Numbered from the stretch's first letter, positions 19,141 to 28,967 are shown. The stretch is DNA of 33,623 nucleotides from Chara braunii (GCA_003427395.1 BFEA01000038.1:4481672-4515294), one strand, 5' to 3'. Program-made: numbers and translations. Notes: a model not told the origin generated them from the sequence alone.

Positions 19141-19780
19141 CATATTTTAGGTGGGTTCCAGTTCGCGACAAACGGTCGCGATCACTGGAGAAAGGGAGAG
19201 ATGGACTTTGGAACCGCGCACCTGTATCAGGCGCCTGTTTCGGCCTAGATACGGGCGCACGCAGGGGGGGGAACAACCCCTTTGAGTTGACTCTAGTTCG
19301 ACTCTGTGAAATGAGTTGAGGCGGGGTCGGCCGTTCGTTTAGATAAAGGGTGACCCCTTTTAGGGAAAACAAGGAGGTAAGGAAAAAAAAAAAAAAAAAA
19401 GTAACGGCCGCGAATTTGCCCGCGGCCGTCGAACAGGTGCAGCCCCAGAAGCTTCTAGGGGTTGATGGGACCTGGCCTGTTCAGTTGAAGGTGCAGGCTG
19501 GAAATGGCTTGATACAGCCATTCGTGGACTGCGTCTGGCCGCGGGCGCCAGCCAGATGCATTATTAGGGCCACAAACTTGGTTCCCCTAGGGGAACATCA
19601 AGGTTTCCAGCCCTTGATCTCGTTTGAAATCAAGGGCCAGGCCCTATTCCCAGATTTAGCTGGAGGCAGCAGGATGCCTTCAGCTCTTGCCCAATTATAA
19701 AAGTTGGGCTGGCCAGCAGCAACCTCATTCATTTGAGGTGTTGCTTGCACTCTGCTTGAGTGTTGGCCAGTTGGTGAGAG
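19141..19780. repeat. Hairpin array II (with A18 tract)
   Basis: Successive stems: 19158-19188 (CCAGT...ACTGG around CGCGAC/GTCGCG); A18 at 19383-19400 followed by ACGGCCGCG/CGCGGCCGT (19404-19429); AATGGCT/AGCCATT (19503-19522); the perfect palindrome GTTCCCCTAGGGGAAC (19582-19597); GCCCTTGAT/ATCAAGGGC (19611-19638); a 10-bp stem at 19659-19686; GCCCAA/TTGGGC (19690-19710); and a 9-bp bulged stem at 19720-19745 inside a TGGCCA pair (19711, 19765). Hardly any base between 19,580 and 19,770 lies outside a stem-loop. No protein is supported. Confidence 0.75.
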
Positions 19781-19950
19781 TAAGGGAGCTACTGAAGAGG
19801 GAGAGAGGTGGAGGAAGAAGGCTGCAGGGCTGGTACGGCAGTGGCATAGCTGGAGGAGACGCGTGCTGCCATAGCCACAGCTATGGGCAGCAGCGCGAGG
19901 GGACATGCTGCTTGGTTGTGTGGCATCGACAGTGGAGATTTTATGGCAGT

Positions 19951-20190
19951 GGCGCGGGAGCGCTGAGGGACTTTTGCGGCGGCGTCAGCATTGATTCGGC
20001 AGTGATGCGGAAACGCTGCCGAATTTTTTGCGGCAACAAGCAGCCATGGTCGGATTGGTGCAGGGGGGTGCAGTCCGCTTGGTGAGGCAACGACAGTGCT
20101 TTGGTGGTGGTGCGGAAGCGATGCCGAAATTTTTCAGCAGTGGCAGTATTTTTGACGGCGGCGCGGAAGCGTTGTCGGAATTTTTGGAGG
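19951..20190. repeat. Degenerate repeat of about 52 bp, 4 recognisable copies
   Basis: The core GCGGAAGCGNTGCCGAATTTTT recurs near 19,951, 20,004, 20,109 and 20,160: spacings 53, 105 (two units) and 51. The 199-aa minus-strand frame (19941-20540) shows matching protein-level repeats (KFRQRFR, KFRHRFR, KIRQRFR), which reflect the DNA repeat rather than a proven gene. Confidence 0.7.
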
Positions 20191-21479
20191 CACGGGTGCG
20201 GCAGTGCATCCGGTAGGACCATGCTGTTGAAATCTTGGCTCGACGGCAGCCTTTTTTGAGGGGGAGGTGCTGCCAAAAAAAAATTGTTACGGCGGCGTGG
20301 TACCGGTTTCGACGGCGCGGCGAGCGGCAGTCCCGCTTTTAATTTTTGATGTGCACGGTCATGGTGGACTATTCTTTCATGATCCGGCGGTAGTATGGAC
20401 ACTGGTGCACATTTGGGATTGTGCGGCAGTGGTGTGTGGACCAGCACCATGAAGAGAGTGCGGAATGAGTGCACGCGACAGTGACTATTGGGCTCACGAC
20501 ACATGCGTTTTTCACCACGGTCACCTTTTGCGGCACGCAATGCAAGTGGTTTTGAGTTCAGACCATCTGGTATTGCAGGCGATGATGTGGGATCGACCGG
20601 GGCCGCTTGGGATCAATTTGGGACCAAGTGAGACCAACGTGGGGTGCGAACGCAGTTGTTTGAGCTGATGTGGATTGTCGAGTTGGTTTGGCGGTATCCT
20701 TGGTGGTCAAGGAGCGATTGAGGCTGCATTGGAGAGGTTATGAAGGCGAGATGGAGATTATGGCACAGTGGAGCGGCCACAACTGGGAGAGTTGTGAGCC
20801 ATGCACTTTGGACTTCGGTGACCGTTGTTTTCTTCTGATCAGAACATCGAACGGCTTCCTTGAGTGAGCCGTTTCAACTTCACTCAAGGTCAGTTTGACT
20901 CAGACCCCTTCACACCTGTGTGAACCCACACTTTGCTTGACCCTGTTCTTGGAATGTTCACTGAAAAGGTAGAGAAAATTTGTGTTTGCGTGTGTGAATG
21001 GGAGTCTGACGTGAGTTCGGGTTTGCCTTGTTTTCCTTTGAACTTGTTGTTTGGTTTGATGTGCAGGTAGGTAGAAGGGTGCTTGCAAAGGGGATTGATT
21101 ATGCCTGTTGGGGGGGGGGGGGAAATTATCTCTCCTTCTACCTCCCACCTGCTTGTTCGTCAAAAGAAGTGTTGTTTTGAAAAATATTATTCAGCGTATG
21201 TCGTAGAATAAATTCAATTGAAATAAAGCAGATAAGGTCAAACGGATCTAGCTTTCTGCCCATGATTGACTTTATCTATTTCGAATGACCTTATACCTGT
21301 CCAAATGATCCTCGTTGTCTACCTTCTTTAGTTTCTTTTTTTTATCTGAGTTACCTTAAACTTATAAACAAGGAGAGTAAAAGAAAACCTACTCATGGCG
21401 AACGCAGTCTTTCCCTCTAGGAAGCATCCAAGGCGGGGGGTTCGTATGCTTTCGGAGCCGGCCCTGATAACGACTTGGA
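20191..21479. other. No supported gene
   Basis: GC-balanced DNA with only short frames of no family. A G-rich run lies near 21,110-21,122. From 21,180 the DNA turns AT-rich. Confidence 0.5.
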
Positions 21480-21707
21480 GTGGACCCGATTCATCGGGGG
21501 TGGTACTCTGACGACTCGGTGGTGACGACCCAACCTCTGAGATCCGAGTCTTCGGGCGAGGGCGAGGGGAAGGAGTATCCACGAGACCACTTCCTAGAGG
21601 GATATGTGCGTGTCGGAAGCAGAAGAAGCTCCAGCCCACAGGAAGGAGTGGGACATGAATGTGATGGTTCTCTTTGCTCAGTGATATCGATGACGGTTCT
21701 GAATTGA
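21480..21707 (+). other. Small open frame of unknown nature
   Basis: A 75-codon plus-strand frame, acidic and Ser/Gly-rich (RSESSGEGEGKEYPRDHFLE, then GSRRSSSPQEGVGHEC), ending at a TGA. Composition is coding-like, but there is no recognised domain. A longer minus-strand frame (21828-21328) overlaps it and cannot be ruled out. It may be a broken linker of a retroelement protein. Confidence 0.25.
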
Positions 21708-21914
21708 ATGACCAAGTGACGTAGATGGGTACTTCGACATTCGTCGAACAGAAAAAGTAATTATTGCCCAGGAGGACAAAGCGACCAACAAATTTTTTAT
21801 TCACTACGTAATACTTTCCTCCAAGCAAGTCGCATACAACAGAAAAATTCCCACGAGAAATGAAAGTTGAAAAAACATTCCATAAAAAAAAAATCCTTCA
21901 TATTTATAAATTAT

Positions 21915-22270
21915 CATTCCAATGTTCGTCCAATTCTAAAATTTTCAGTTTTATTTGATAAGTTCCCGTCTAAGTATGAGCTTTCCCTTCCAACTACATC
22001 TATTGGTTCAAGATGGAATGAAAGTCTGGATGAGTTTATGAAATGTTTTAATTAAATTTTTACTCCACTACAAGAAATATCTTCTAATTTAGATTGGATT
22101 AACCTATTTATGACTGAAAATCCTTACTCAGAATGATAGTCCAATTAAAATATTTCATGAACTCGTCCACAGTTTCATTCCATCTCTAGCATGCAGTTCA
22201 AATAAGAAGGGATACCCCATTCTTGGAAGGAAAGTTTTCAAGTAAAACGGAAAATTTTAAAATTGGAATG
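21915..22270. mobile_element. Foldback (long inverted repeat) element, MITE-like
   Basis: Two long arms are inverted copies: 21915-22055 and 22142-22270 around an 86-bp loop. The inner 44 bp (22011-22054 against 22142-22185, AGATGGAATGAAA...) match at about 39 positions. Outer blocks match with small indels: CTTTCC(C)TTCCAA, AAAATTTTC.GTTTTA.TTGA and CATTCCAAT. AT-rich, non-coding. Target duplication not resolved. Confidence 0.7.
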
Positions 22271-22680
22271 ACATTTTTTAAGATGGAATGAAAATTTAAA
22301 ATTTAGAATGTAATTTCACTATAGAATGATTATTTAATTCTAGGAAATTTTTTCGTTGTATGGTACAGACGTGTGGTCGAACCGAGAGTTCAAACTTCGG
22401 TCAGGAACCAGATCACTTGTTGGTCTGCATGGTAGCAGTGAAATTTATTTGCAGGAGTCATTCCTGGCAGGGTTTAATAGGTATCAACAAACCAAACCGT
22501 AAGTTAAAGGTTAGGTTGGTCTTCCTAATCTTTCGTCAATATCAGGCCTCCGCCTTGGAAGCGGCGGAATAAAAGTCTCTTTAGTCGTATGGGTTAGGAA
22601 TTTGGCAGATCATTTCATCAAGTCAAAATTCAATCTTGTGTGATTGGGTATAAAGTGTATTAATTTTATTTATTTATTTT
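22271..22680. other. AT-rich DNA, no gene
   Basis: Contains scattered AGATGGAATG/TAGAATG words related to the foldback arms up to about 22,340. After that it is non-repetitive with only short frames. Confidence 0.5.
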
Positions 22681-22693
22681 GTAGTCACAGAGT

Positions 22694-23150
22694 TATAAAA
22701 GGACTAGGATTATATTGTGGGTTTCACGTTTGGTTGAGACCGTCCTAGTCGACCGACGTTCGTTCGTACTGAGGAGATCAGCGCTCTCGAGAACGGACAA
22801 CGTTCGGGTCCACTTGGCGTTAACCAAGCGTACCTATACTCCAGTGAGCGAGCAAACGCCCTCGACTGACCTACCTCTGCAATTGCATGTAAAAGCTTTC
22901 GCACGTGGGTCGGTAGCTCGGTAGGGATACGCCCCTGAGGGTGGTGACAACCCCTTAGGGAAGGTAAGTTGTGCCCCGCGTGAACCTATCATGTCGTAGG
23001 GGACCGTGGGATGTACAGCTGGCGCACCCGGCTAGAGCGGCGACGGAACGACGCTACCGCGGCCGTCTCTGCGGTTCTCAGGGTTGTTAAGTGTCGTTCC
23101 CAAGTTGTCTCTTAATTTTGTTTTGTTTTAACTCCTGCGTGACATAGCCG
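22694..23150 (+). promoter_or_regulatory. Possible promoter and leader (TATA box, donor-like site)
   Basis: TATAAAAG at 22694-22701 is followed by GC-richer DNA, a consensus donor AAGGTAAGT near 22,957-22,965 and an acceptor-like CTCTGCGGTTCTCAG ending near 23,082. No coding sequence follows on the plus strand, so this may be an LTR U3/R region or a lone promoter fragment beside gypsy-2. Start and splice use are inferred only. Confidence 0.3.
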
Positions 23151-23159
23151 GGAGGGTCC

Positions 23160-23570
23160 TCACTCATGCGGGGGCCGATGCGCTCGACACTGTGCTCTCT
23201 CATTGGCCCTCCTCCGGTCCTCCTTAGTGAAGTCTCGGAGGGAGTTCCCAACCACCGTAGCTATCAAAACGGCATTTGTCCATATCTCGGCCCTTCTAAA
23301 CTGTCGAGTTTTTTCCAACCCTTTCGGCGTGGCTTCGAGAAATCGAGCTTCCGTCAGAATTTTATAAGTGCGGCACAAGGTACACAATCAGGATTTGCCC
23401 GTATTTTTATACTGGATGTAGGAACCGTGGGCTCGAGAAACGCACCGCTGACAATCTATCCACTTGGCGTACCCTTCCCCACTAGGACGCATAGGGACCG
23501 AGTAGACTCTCGAGATTGCTTCGCAAAAATAGCAAAATTTGTCGGGTAGAGAGAGAAAAGACGAAGACAA
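23160..23570 (-). pseudogene. PHD-like zinc finger segment next to the gypsy-2 RNase H
   Basis: Frame of 23,570 leftwards: CYFC, then 23 residues, WIDCQRC, x4, H, x2, Tyr, then after an in-frame TGA (near 23,388) LCTLC. The spacing fits the PHD pattern C4-H-C3, including the hydrophobic-x-C-x2-C-x4-H core. The sixth ligand is Tyr (TAC), one G-to-A change from Cys. A basic tail follows (FLEATPKGLEKTRQFRR; FTKEDRRRANERAQ) to the stop at 23,160. It begins 50 bp after the RNase H frame ends, on the same strand. PHD fingers usually read histone H3 tails, so it could target integration, but that is inference. It could also be another treble-clef finger or the start of a separate ORF. Confidence 0.5.
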
Positions 23571-23619
23571 AAGGGGAGAAAGGGGACCTTCGGGATTACC
23601 TCGCCATTGTTTTTGCCTA

Positions 23620-24464
23620 TCACTTCTTAGAGCTTCGAGGGAGGATGGTCACCTGCTCGTACGAGGGTTCGCCGGTTGGTTCCGGTTCCTTCCACGGTGT
23701 AATCTCTTCGCCCTTGGCCACCTTGCTAAGTCGGTGCAATCGTGTCAGTCCGTCAGCGTTACCATGTTTCTCTGTCTGTCGGTGGACGATATCAAGATTA
23801 TATTTTTGCATTCACACAACCCAACGTCCAATCATGGTCGTGTAGTTGGTAAGCCTCGTGAGAGCAAACAGGGGCTCATGGTCCGTGACAAGGAGGAACT
23901 TTTGTCCATACAGATACGGATGGAAGTGTTAAATCCCCCAAACAACCACGTAGCACTCTCCCTGAGGAGCCGAATCGTTTCTTCTCTCGTCCGGTACCGT
24001 TCCCGAAGCGTACCCGATGACGTGTTCGCGGCCGTCTTTCCTTTTCTGAGCCAAAATAGCGAAGGTTGCTTCGGGCTGCAAGTCCGTAATGAGTATGAGC
24101 TCTTTCTCCAGGTCAGCCGAATCAAAATAGGCGTCGTGGCCAAAGCCTTCTTTAAGGTGACAAAGGCCCGCTCACATTCGGCGTCCCAACTCAGTGGTTG
24201 GTCCTTTCGTAGAAGATTCGTTAGGCGTCTTGCGTTGGCTGCGAATCCTTTGATAAATCGACGGTAATACGACGCCAACGCCAAAAAGGTCCGGACCTGC
24301 GTCAACGTTGTAGGCGTAGGGGCATCCTGAACGGCCACGACCTTTCTCGAATTTGTTCGTAAGCCTCCCCGGGTCACCACGTACCCCAGGAATGAGATTT
24401 CTAAAAGGAAAAACTCACTTTTTTCCAATGCAATCTGAAGCCAGCATCCTACAATGCGAGAGAA
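23620..24464 (-). pseudogene. gypsy-2 RT C-terminal part and RNase H
   Basis: From the TIR insert leftwards: LQIALEKSEFFLLE, FLGYVVTRGGL, then ASYYRRFIKGFA and LSWDAECERAF, the RT thumb/connection. A frame change near 24,125 leads into RNase H: LILITDLQPEA (Asp), AILAQKRKDGREHVIGYAS, QGECYVVVW (Glu), LVTDHEPLFAL (Asp), NADGLTRL (Asp), so all four catalytic acids are readable. Stops lie within it (TAA in WGI*HFHPYL, TGA before MQKYNLDIVH). The final acidic/basic tail ends at 23,620. RNase H removes the RNA strand during reverse transcription. Confidence 0.93.
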
Positions 24465-24872
24465 GGTTAACAGAGACCCTAATTTTCAAACCACTTGCCA
24501 TTCCATTTATATGAAAACCAAAGAGTTATTTTAATCAAACTTGCCACCAATTCGTAGAGTGGAGACCATACTAACTAACTACAAAATAAAATCCAAAAAA
24601 TAATAATTAAAAACATATAAAACAGCAAGGCAAAAGTGCATTTTTATGAAATTTCGCCAACATCTCAATTTCAAAAATCTTGAGAAATTTCAGAAATCTT
24701 AACTGAGGAAATTTCAATTCTCCAAATGACACAAAATTTGGCACACACCAACCTTGAACCAAAACAAGAACAGGCAAAAAAAAAAAAAAAACAACATAAA
24801 ATTTGACCCCGAAACCCTAATTTCAGTTTTGGACTCGTTACCCAGGCCTGAAAATGGGGGTCCCCGTTAACC
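24465..24872. mobile_element. 408-bp TIR transposon (MITE-like) inserted in the gypsy-2 RT
   Basis: Bounded by 28-bp terminal inverted repeats (24465-24492 and 24845-24872), GGTTAACnGnGACCC...ATTTTCAnnCC, with 6 mismatches, mostly transitions. The inside is AT-rich, non-coding, with an A run near 24,776. RT coding (YMDD, HIEWTLGSL) stops at its right edge and resumes (LQIALEKSEF) just past its left edge in the same frame; 408 is a multiple of three. No clear target duplication was found. A few flanking bases may also belong to it. Confidence 0.8.
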
Positions 24873-25475
24873 ATTTGTGTGCAACGACCCAAGTGTCCAC
24901 TCGATATGTTGCGTATGCCCGTGGAATGATTCCGAGTAGACTAGGATGTCGTCCATGTACACAATGACGCATAAATTAATCATGTATTGAGTTAGCCTGG
25001 TCTTGTTAACGAAATTTTAAAACGTGACGTTCATCTCTCTCTGAAAAGTAGCTGGTGCATTGCAAATTCCCATTGGGCAGCGGACCCGCTGCCAGGTGCC
25101 CTCGAATAAATCAAAGGTCGTCTTCGTCCGATCCTCCTCCTTAACGAGAATGTGATGGAATCCATGGCGAATATCAAACTTACTTAAATAATTAGCACAT
25201 TCAATCGCATCCAAGAGATCATCAATCCGGGGAAGGGGGTACACATCTTTGATCGTGATATCATTTAGCTTCCGGTAATCAATGCAAATGTGAATCGAGT
25301 CATTCTTCTTCGGGACGATGACCACGGGAAATGACCAAGGTTCGGTCGCCGGTTCGATACATCCGTTAGCCTCGAATTCTATGATTCTCTGCAATGCTAC
25401 TTTTCGTTCCGCGAGAGAATACCGGTAGGGTTTGCAGTGGATCGGCGGGTGCGTTCCGGTCTGAATTTCGTGTTA
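24873..25475 (-). pseudogene. gypsy-2 reverse transcriptase, N-terminal and palm part
   Basis: Typical Ty3/gypsy RT: PPIHCKPYRYS lead-in after a TAA (25473-25475), ANGCIEPATEPWSFPVVIV, ICIDYRKLND, YPLPRIDDLLDAI, SKFDIRHGFHHI (catalytic Asp) and RCPMGICNAPATFQREMN. After a TAA (25017-25019) the same frame gives VIVYMDDILVYSESFHGH, with an intact YMDD box at 24948-24959. The domain is cut at 24,873 by the TIR insert. It copies element RNA into cDNA in the particle. Confidence 0.95.
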
Positions 25476-26058
25476 AATGAATAAGGACAGTCCGATATCC
25501 GTATCTGTTACCCTGATCTTCCCTTGGTATTCGGTCAGAATACCCGCAATCAATCGATGAGTTTCATTGGGTACATATTGAGGCACATGTAGCTCGTATG
25601 GTTGTCCGTGTAAGGTAACCGTCATATGCTTCGTGCCCACTCTGTGGCTGCTCTCCGCAGGGGGAGCAGAGATGGAGTTGTCCGACCAACAGGAAAACAT
25701 GCTGGCGACCATCTGAGCATCTTCCTCTCGGATGGCCACGTGTTCTTCCAGGGATCACGCCATCGCTGATATCCTGTCAGCGCACGGGTTTCTCGGCGAT
25801 TTTGATTCCGAGTTCATAGGTTGTAGAGTCGTCGCGCCTAGGGGCTTCCAAAGCTTCGTTTTCAGCCCCCTGCCGTAGTAATCGCACCTTCTTTCCGGAA
25901 GATAGCAAGGAACGAGGTATTCTTATGATGTCACAAAATGCTCCCTTGTCTCTATATCTCGAGAGAAGCGGGGCGGTGGCCTCGTATAGGGTCCGAGGGG
26001 ATTCCGAAGAGTCGAGCATCCGGGATATTTGTATGAGTGGTTTCCCTAAGATTAACAC
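25476..26058 (-). pseudogene. gypsy-2 linker between protease and RT
   Basis: Two frames: 26058-25777 (MLILGKPLIQISRMLD..., ending KIAEKPVR) and 25739-25473 (IREEDAQMVASMF..., LHVPQYVPNETHR). They sit between protease and RT on the same strand; the second shares the RT frame. No named domain. Linkers of this size are usual in gypsy pol. Confidence 0.65.
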
Positions 26059-26312
26059 GCGTGTTCGTTGTAGATTTCTTTCCGTAAGGACGAACGTTTT
26101 CGTGGTCTTCTATCAGATTGGGTAACAAATCAGTTGTTGAGCCATATCCTGTATTACAGGATCGGCTTCATCTTCACTTTCAGAGTCGCTCGATAGTTTC
26201 GGTTTCTTTACCTTTTGATCCAATTCGTGGTGGTTCCTTCCAGATGATCACCCGGAGGGTCCTTTGGTTCCAAGTGGGGTTTTTTTAGTCGAAAGCGGTG
26301 TAGTCCGAAGAG

Positions 26313-26889
26313 TCAATCGCATCGGAATAACGTACGGTTTTTCGCCCGTGTTTCGAAGGATGACGAAACGCCTCTCAAAATCCAGGTTGGCTCGCAATAG
26401 TGTGAGGGATAGTGATCCAGAAGGATATCATAGGTGTTTACATCCAGTACTATAACGTCTCCTAGTGCGTGAACTTTTCCTAGCCGAAACGTGACGTTCG
26501 TCATTTTTCCTACAGCTTTGATTTTCTCTTCGTCCGCTGCGACGAAATGATCTCCTTCCGTCAAGGTTATCAGATCCTTCCTTATTCCTGCCCGTTCTAC
26601 GACTCTCAAGGAGATAGCCAGTGTAGCAGCTCCCGAGTCGATAACAGCGCGGTAGAGGATTCCCCATACCTCGATATCGCATTCCGCCGATTTCCACAGA
26701 ATGGCTTTAATTCGCAAGAAATTATCGTCTTTTTGAATTATTCTCAACTGTATTGGGTCCGAGGTACTAGGACCGCCCGCTCCACCTTCGAGGACAGGGC
26801 CTTCCCTTTCTGAGCAGCTAACTTGGTGAGAGCAAACCATTTTCGGTTTGCCTTGCAATGCTGCAGCATGCGTTCGTTGGCTTGTTCCG
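26313..26889 (-). pseudogene. gypsy-2 aspartic protease with upstream gag-pol junction
   Basis: The right edge reads SEQANERMLQHCKANRKW in one frame, then shifts near 26,760 to the frame of 26,858. That frame holds AVIDSGAATLAIS, the retropepsin D-S-G active site (Asp codon near 26,637-26,639), and further on YDILLDHY, the degenerate partner of the ILG.D hallmark. The fragment ends at 26,313. It would process the polyprotein. The segment starts immediately left of the hAT-like insert. Confidence 0.85.
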
Positions 26890-27714
26890 ATATGAACTAA
26901 TCAGAACAAAGGATTCGTGAAAACCCAAAAACAAAAAATGTTGGGTTTGAACGAAATTTATTTAGGATTCTGAGCGTATGGTTTTTATGCCTTATGTAGG
27001 AGCAAGATTCTTTGCAAAGTACAGCACAAAAAAATAATTAAAAAAATATTTTTTTAGAAACACTGGAAGTGGCGAGGAAAAAATCAGGTTTTTAACAATA
27101 AATCATTACAAGGCGAAGTATTGTATATTTAGAAATTGAAATATACATTTTTTTATTATCTCAAAAGATCATGTGTATAGTCTGTGGGCAAACTTCCTCT
27201 TTTTTAATGTTTTTAAAACTTTTTTTTTTTCTTTCATTTTTTTTATTTTTAACTTGCGTTTGACTAAGAATTTGAAGATTTCTCCGAGACAAAAGTTGTT
27301 TGTGCTATTATTTTATATAACATATATTTTTTAAGCAAGGATTTTATTCTTAACTTCATAATTGTCTATAAAGTATTGGAAACGACATATAGCCCTATAT
27401 GCCATAATTCACTCAAACTATTTTTTTACAACTTTCGAGTTCATTTTATTGGAGCTCTGTTTTTTTGTCAATGTATTGAGAATGGTCTTTATTCCTATAA
27501 CAGGATCTTTGCAAGCAAGATTTTTCCTCCACATGATGTTAAGCATCGCTCGACCGTTTGCCTGATTTTTTGCTTTGTCTTTTGCAAAGTGGTCGAAAAT
27601 ATATCTTTTTTTAAGACTAGAAATAGAAGTTTGAGTTCTAATTTTTCGCTCTATACTACAAAATGCTGGGTTTTGTGGTTTTTTATGGTTTTCACGAATC
27701 CTGTGTTTATGGAC
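26890..27714. mobile_element. hAT-like TIR element (about 0.81 kb) with decayed 8-bp target duplication
   Basis: Inner ends 26906 and 27706 carry inverted copies of AGGATTCGTGAAAACC (16 bp exact), with looser similarity further in (GTTGGGTTT against AACCCAGC). Flanking 8-mers ATATGAAC (26890-26897) and TTATGGAC (27707-27714) agree at 6 of 8 bases and are the likely target duplication. The split protein makes sense across the gap (IPLPIGHLLSI before, SEQANERM after). The inside is very AT-rich. Open frames here show no recognised transposase, so it is probably non-autonomous. hAT assignment rests only on the 8-bp duplication. Confidence 0.7.
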
Positions 27715-28440
27715 AACAGGTGTCCGATGGGCAACGGAATCCGATGATCCAGAGCTCGGACGATATCCAAAACATCGATCTCCCCAGTGACGAAGGTAGG
27801 ACCACCTGACTCCATTTCCCCCGGAGAAGGTCTCCATTCGGCTATCTCTCAATGTTCGTTTGCGGGCCGGATGGTTGCGATCATTCCCAACCCCGGATAA
27901 CCTAGTGTGATGTGTTGTTCAAAGCGGGATAAGTTTCGCAGCTTCCTCACTAGTGGCTACCGCACTTCCTCCACCTTCCACCTCTTCAATCATCATGCTC
28001 ACCCTCCTTGGTCCATTAGCTATCGGCGCTGCCGCCACCGTGGTGGCTCCTACTTGGACTTGCGTGGGTCAGTGGGGGCAGTCCCGGGCTATATGGCCGG
28101 GCTGGAGACACGTGTAGCAAACGCTCAAGTTGGTCGTTGCTCTGCTGATGGTTGGAGTGGGGGCTGCTCCTTGCGCCATTGGTGTTGCTCTGGCGGCAAT
28201 GGGGCGCATCGATCTCATCAATGATTCGATCCGAGCATTGTGTTCTCGCTGTTCCTTCTACCTTTCCTCCATTAAACCACAGGTCCCCCCGCCACCGAAA
28301 ACCCTCGGACGACCTGCAGTGCGAGGTCGCTGTTTTTGGGTCGAACGACCGGTTTTTCGCGGCCTACCGAGTCCCATCCCGATGTGCCGTTTCGAATGTG
28401 GTACCCGGTAGGCCCGGTGGTAAGGAACGACGTCGTTGTT
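27715..28440 (-). pseudogene. gypsy-2 gag C-terminal part with CCHC zinc knuckle
   Basis: One minus-strand frame reads EERxKEQREHNARIESLM, an Ala/Pro/Thr-rich spacer and a perfect CX2CX4HX4C knuckle, CYTCLQPGHIARDC (28078-28119). Then come a TGA, an acidic Glu/Gly/Ala-rich linker (MMIEEVEGGGSAVATSEEAA), another TGA and the stretch leading to IPLPIGHLLSI at the hAT insert in another frame. The knuckle binds element RNA. Coding fades near 28,440, where AT-rich DNA starts. Confidence 0.88.
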
Positions 28441-28700
28441 GCACGATGTCCGTCTTCACGGATCCGGACAACCGAAAAGAAATAAGAAATGAAAAAGAAA
28501 ACTTTTTTTTTAGAAATGAAGTTGGTTGTATTATTATTATTATTTTTTTTTTATTCATCTACTTCCGTATTTTTTTTCGCTTTTGTTATTTGGCCAATTG
28601 TTTTGCATCACTTATCGGAGTGTTTCCACTTTCGTTCTGCAATGTTTTTTTGTTTTTAATATTATTGATTTTTCGTGCCTACGGTTTACCGCGGCTGATA
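28441..28700. other. AT-rich DNA, no gene
   Basis: T-rich tracts and short frames only. This is the left edge of the 3.8-kb segment lying between the two gag parts of gypsy-2. Confidence 0.5.
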
Positions 28701-28714
28701 CGACGCGGTTGTTT

Positions 28715-28850
28715 CGTGCAAGCCACGTCACTTCGCCACTGCAGTACACAGCGAGACGTGGCGCGACGGTACCAGGTCATCGTGCGCATCTGAGTTCCCA
28801 CGTGGCACGTCACGGCGCATGTCGCGGTTGGTTGACGTCCTACGGGATCG
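28715..28850 (+). promoter_or_regulatory. Cluster of ACGT-core (G-box/CRE-like) motifs
   Basis: Within 135 bp: GCCACGTCAC, GAGACGTGGCGC, CCCACGTGGCACGTCACG and TTGACGTCC, that is five ACGT cores, including a full G-box CACGTG. In plants ACGT cores are bound by bZIP and bHLH factors. A CT microsatellite (28916-28963) follows, as is common in plant 5' leaders. Whether it drives the ORF at 30,102 is unknown. Confidence 0.4.
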
Positions 28851-28914
28851 TCACATCGTGGTAGACATGGACATATGCATGTCGCGGCGACATGAATATC
28901 TCTAATGAACAAGT

Positions 28915-28915
<1 letters not shown>

Positions 28916-28963
<48 letters not shown>
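28916..28963. repeat. (CT)n microsatellite
   Basis: About 24 CT units, uninterrupted. Confidence 0.97.

Positions 28964-28967
<4 letters not shown>

Noticed and set aside
23539-24267. 242-aa plus-strand frame
   Set aside because: Antisense shadow of the RNase H region, which is clearly coded on the minus strand.
27376-27852. Minus-strand 144-aa frame as a possible hAT transposase
   Set aside because: It crosses the element border into gag-derived DNA and shows no transposase motif; the AT-rich part could read this way by chance.
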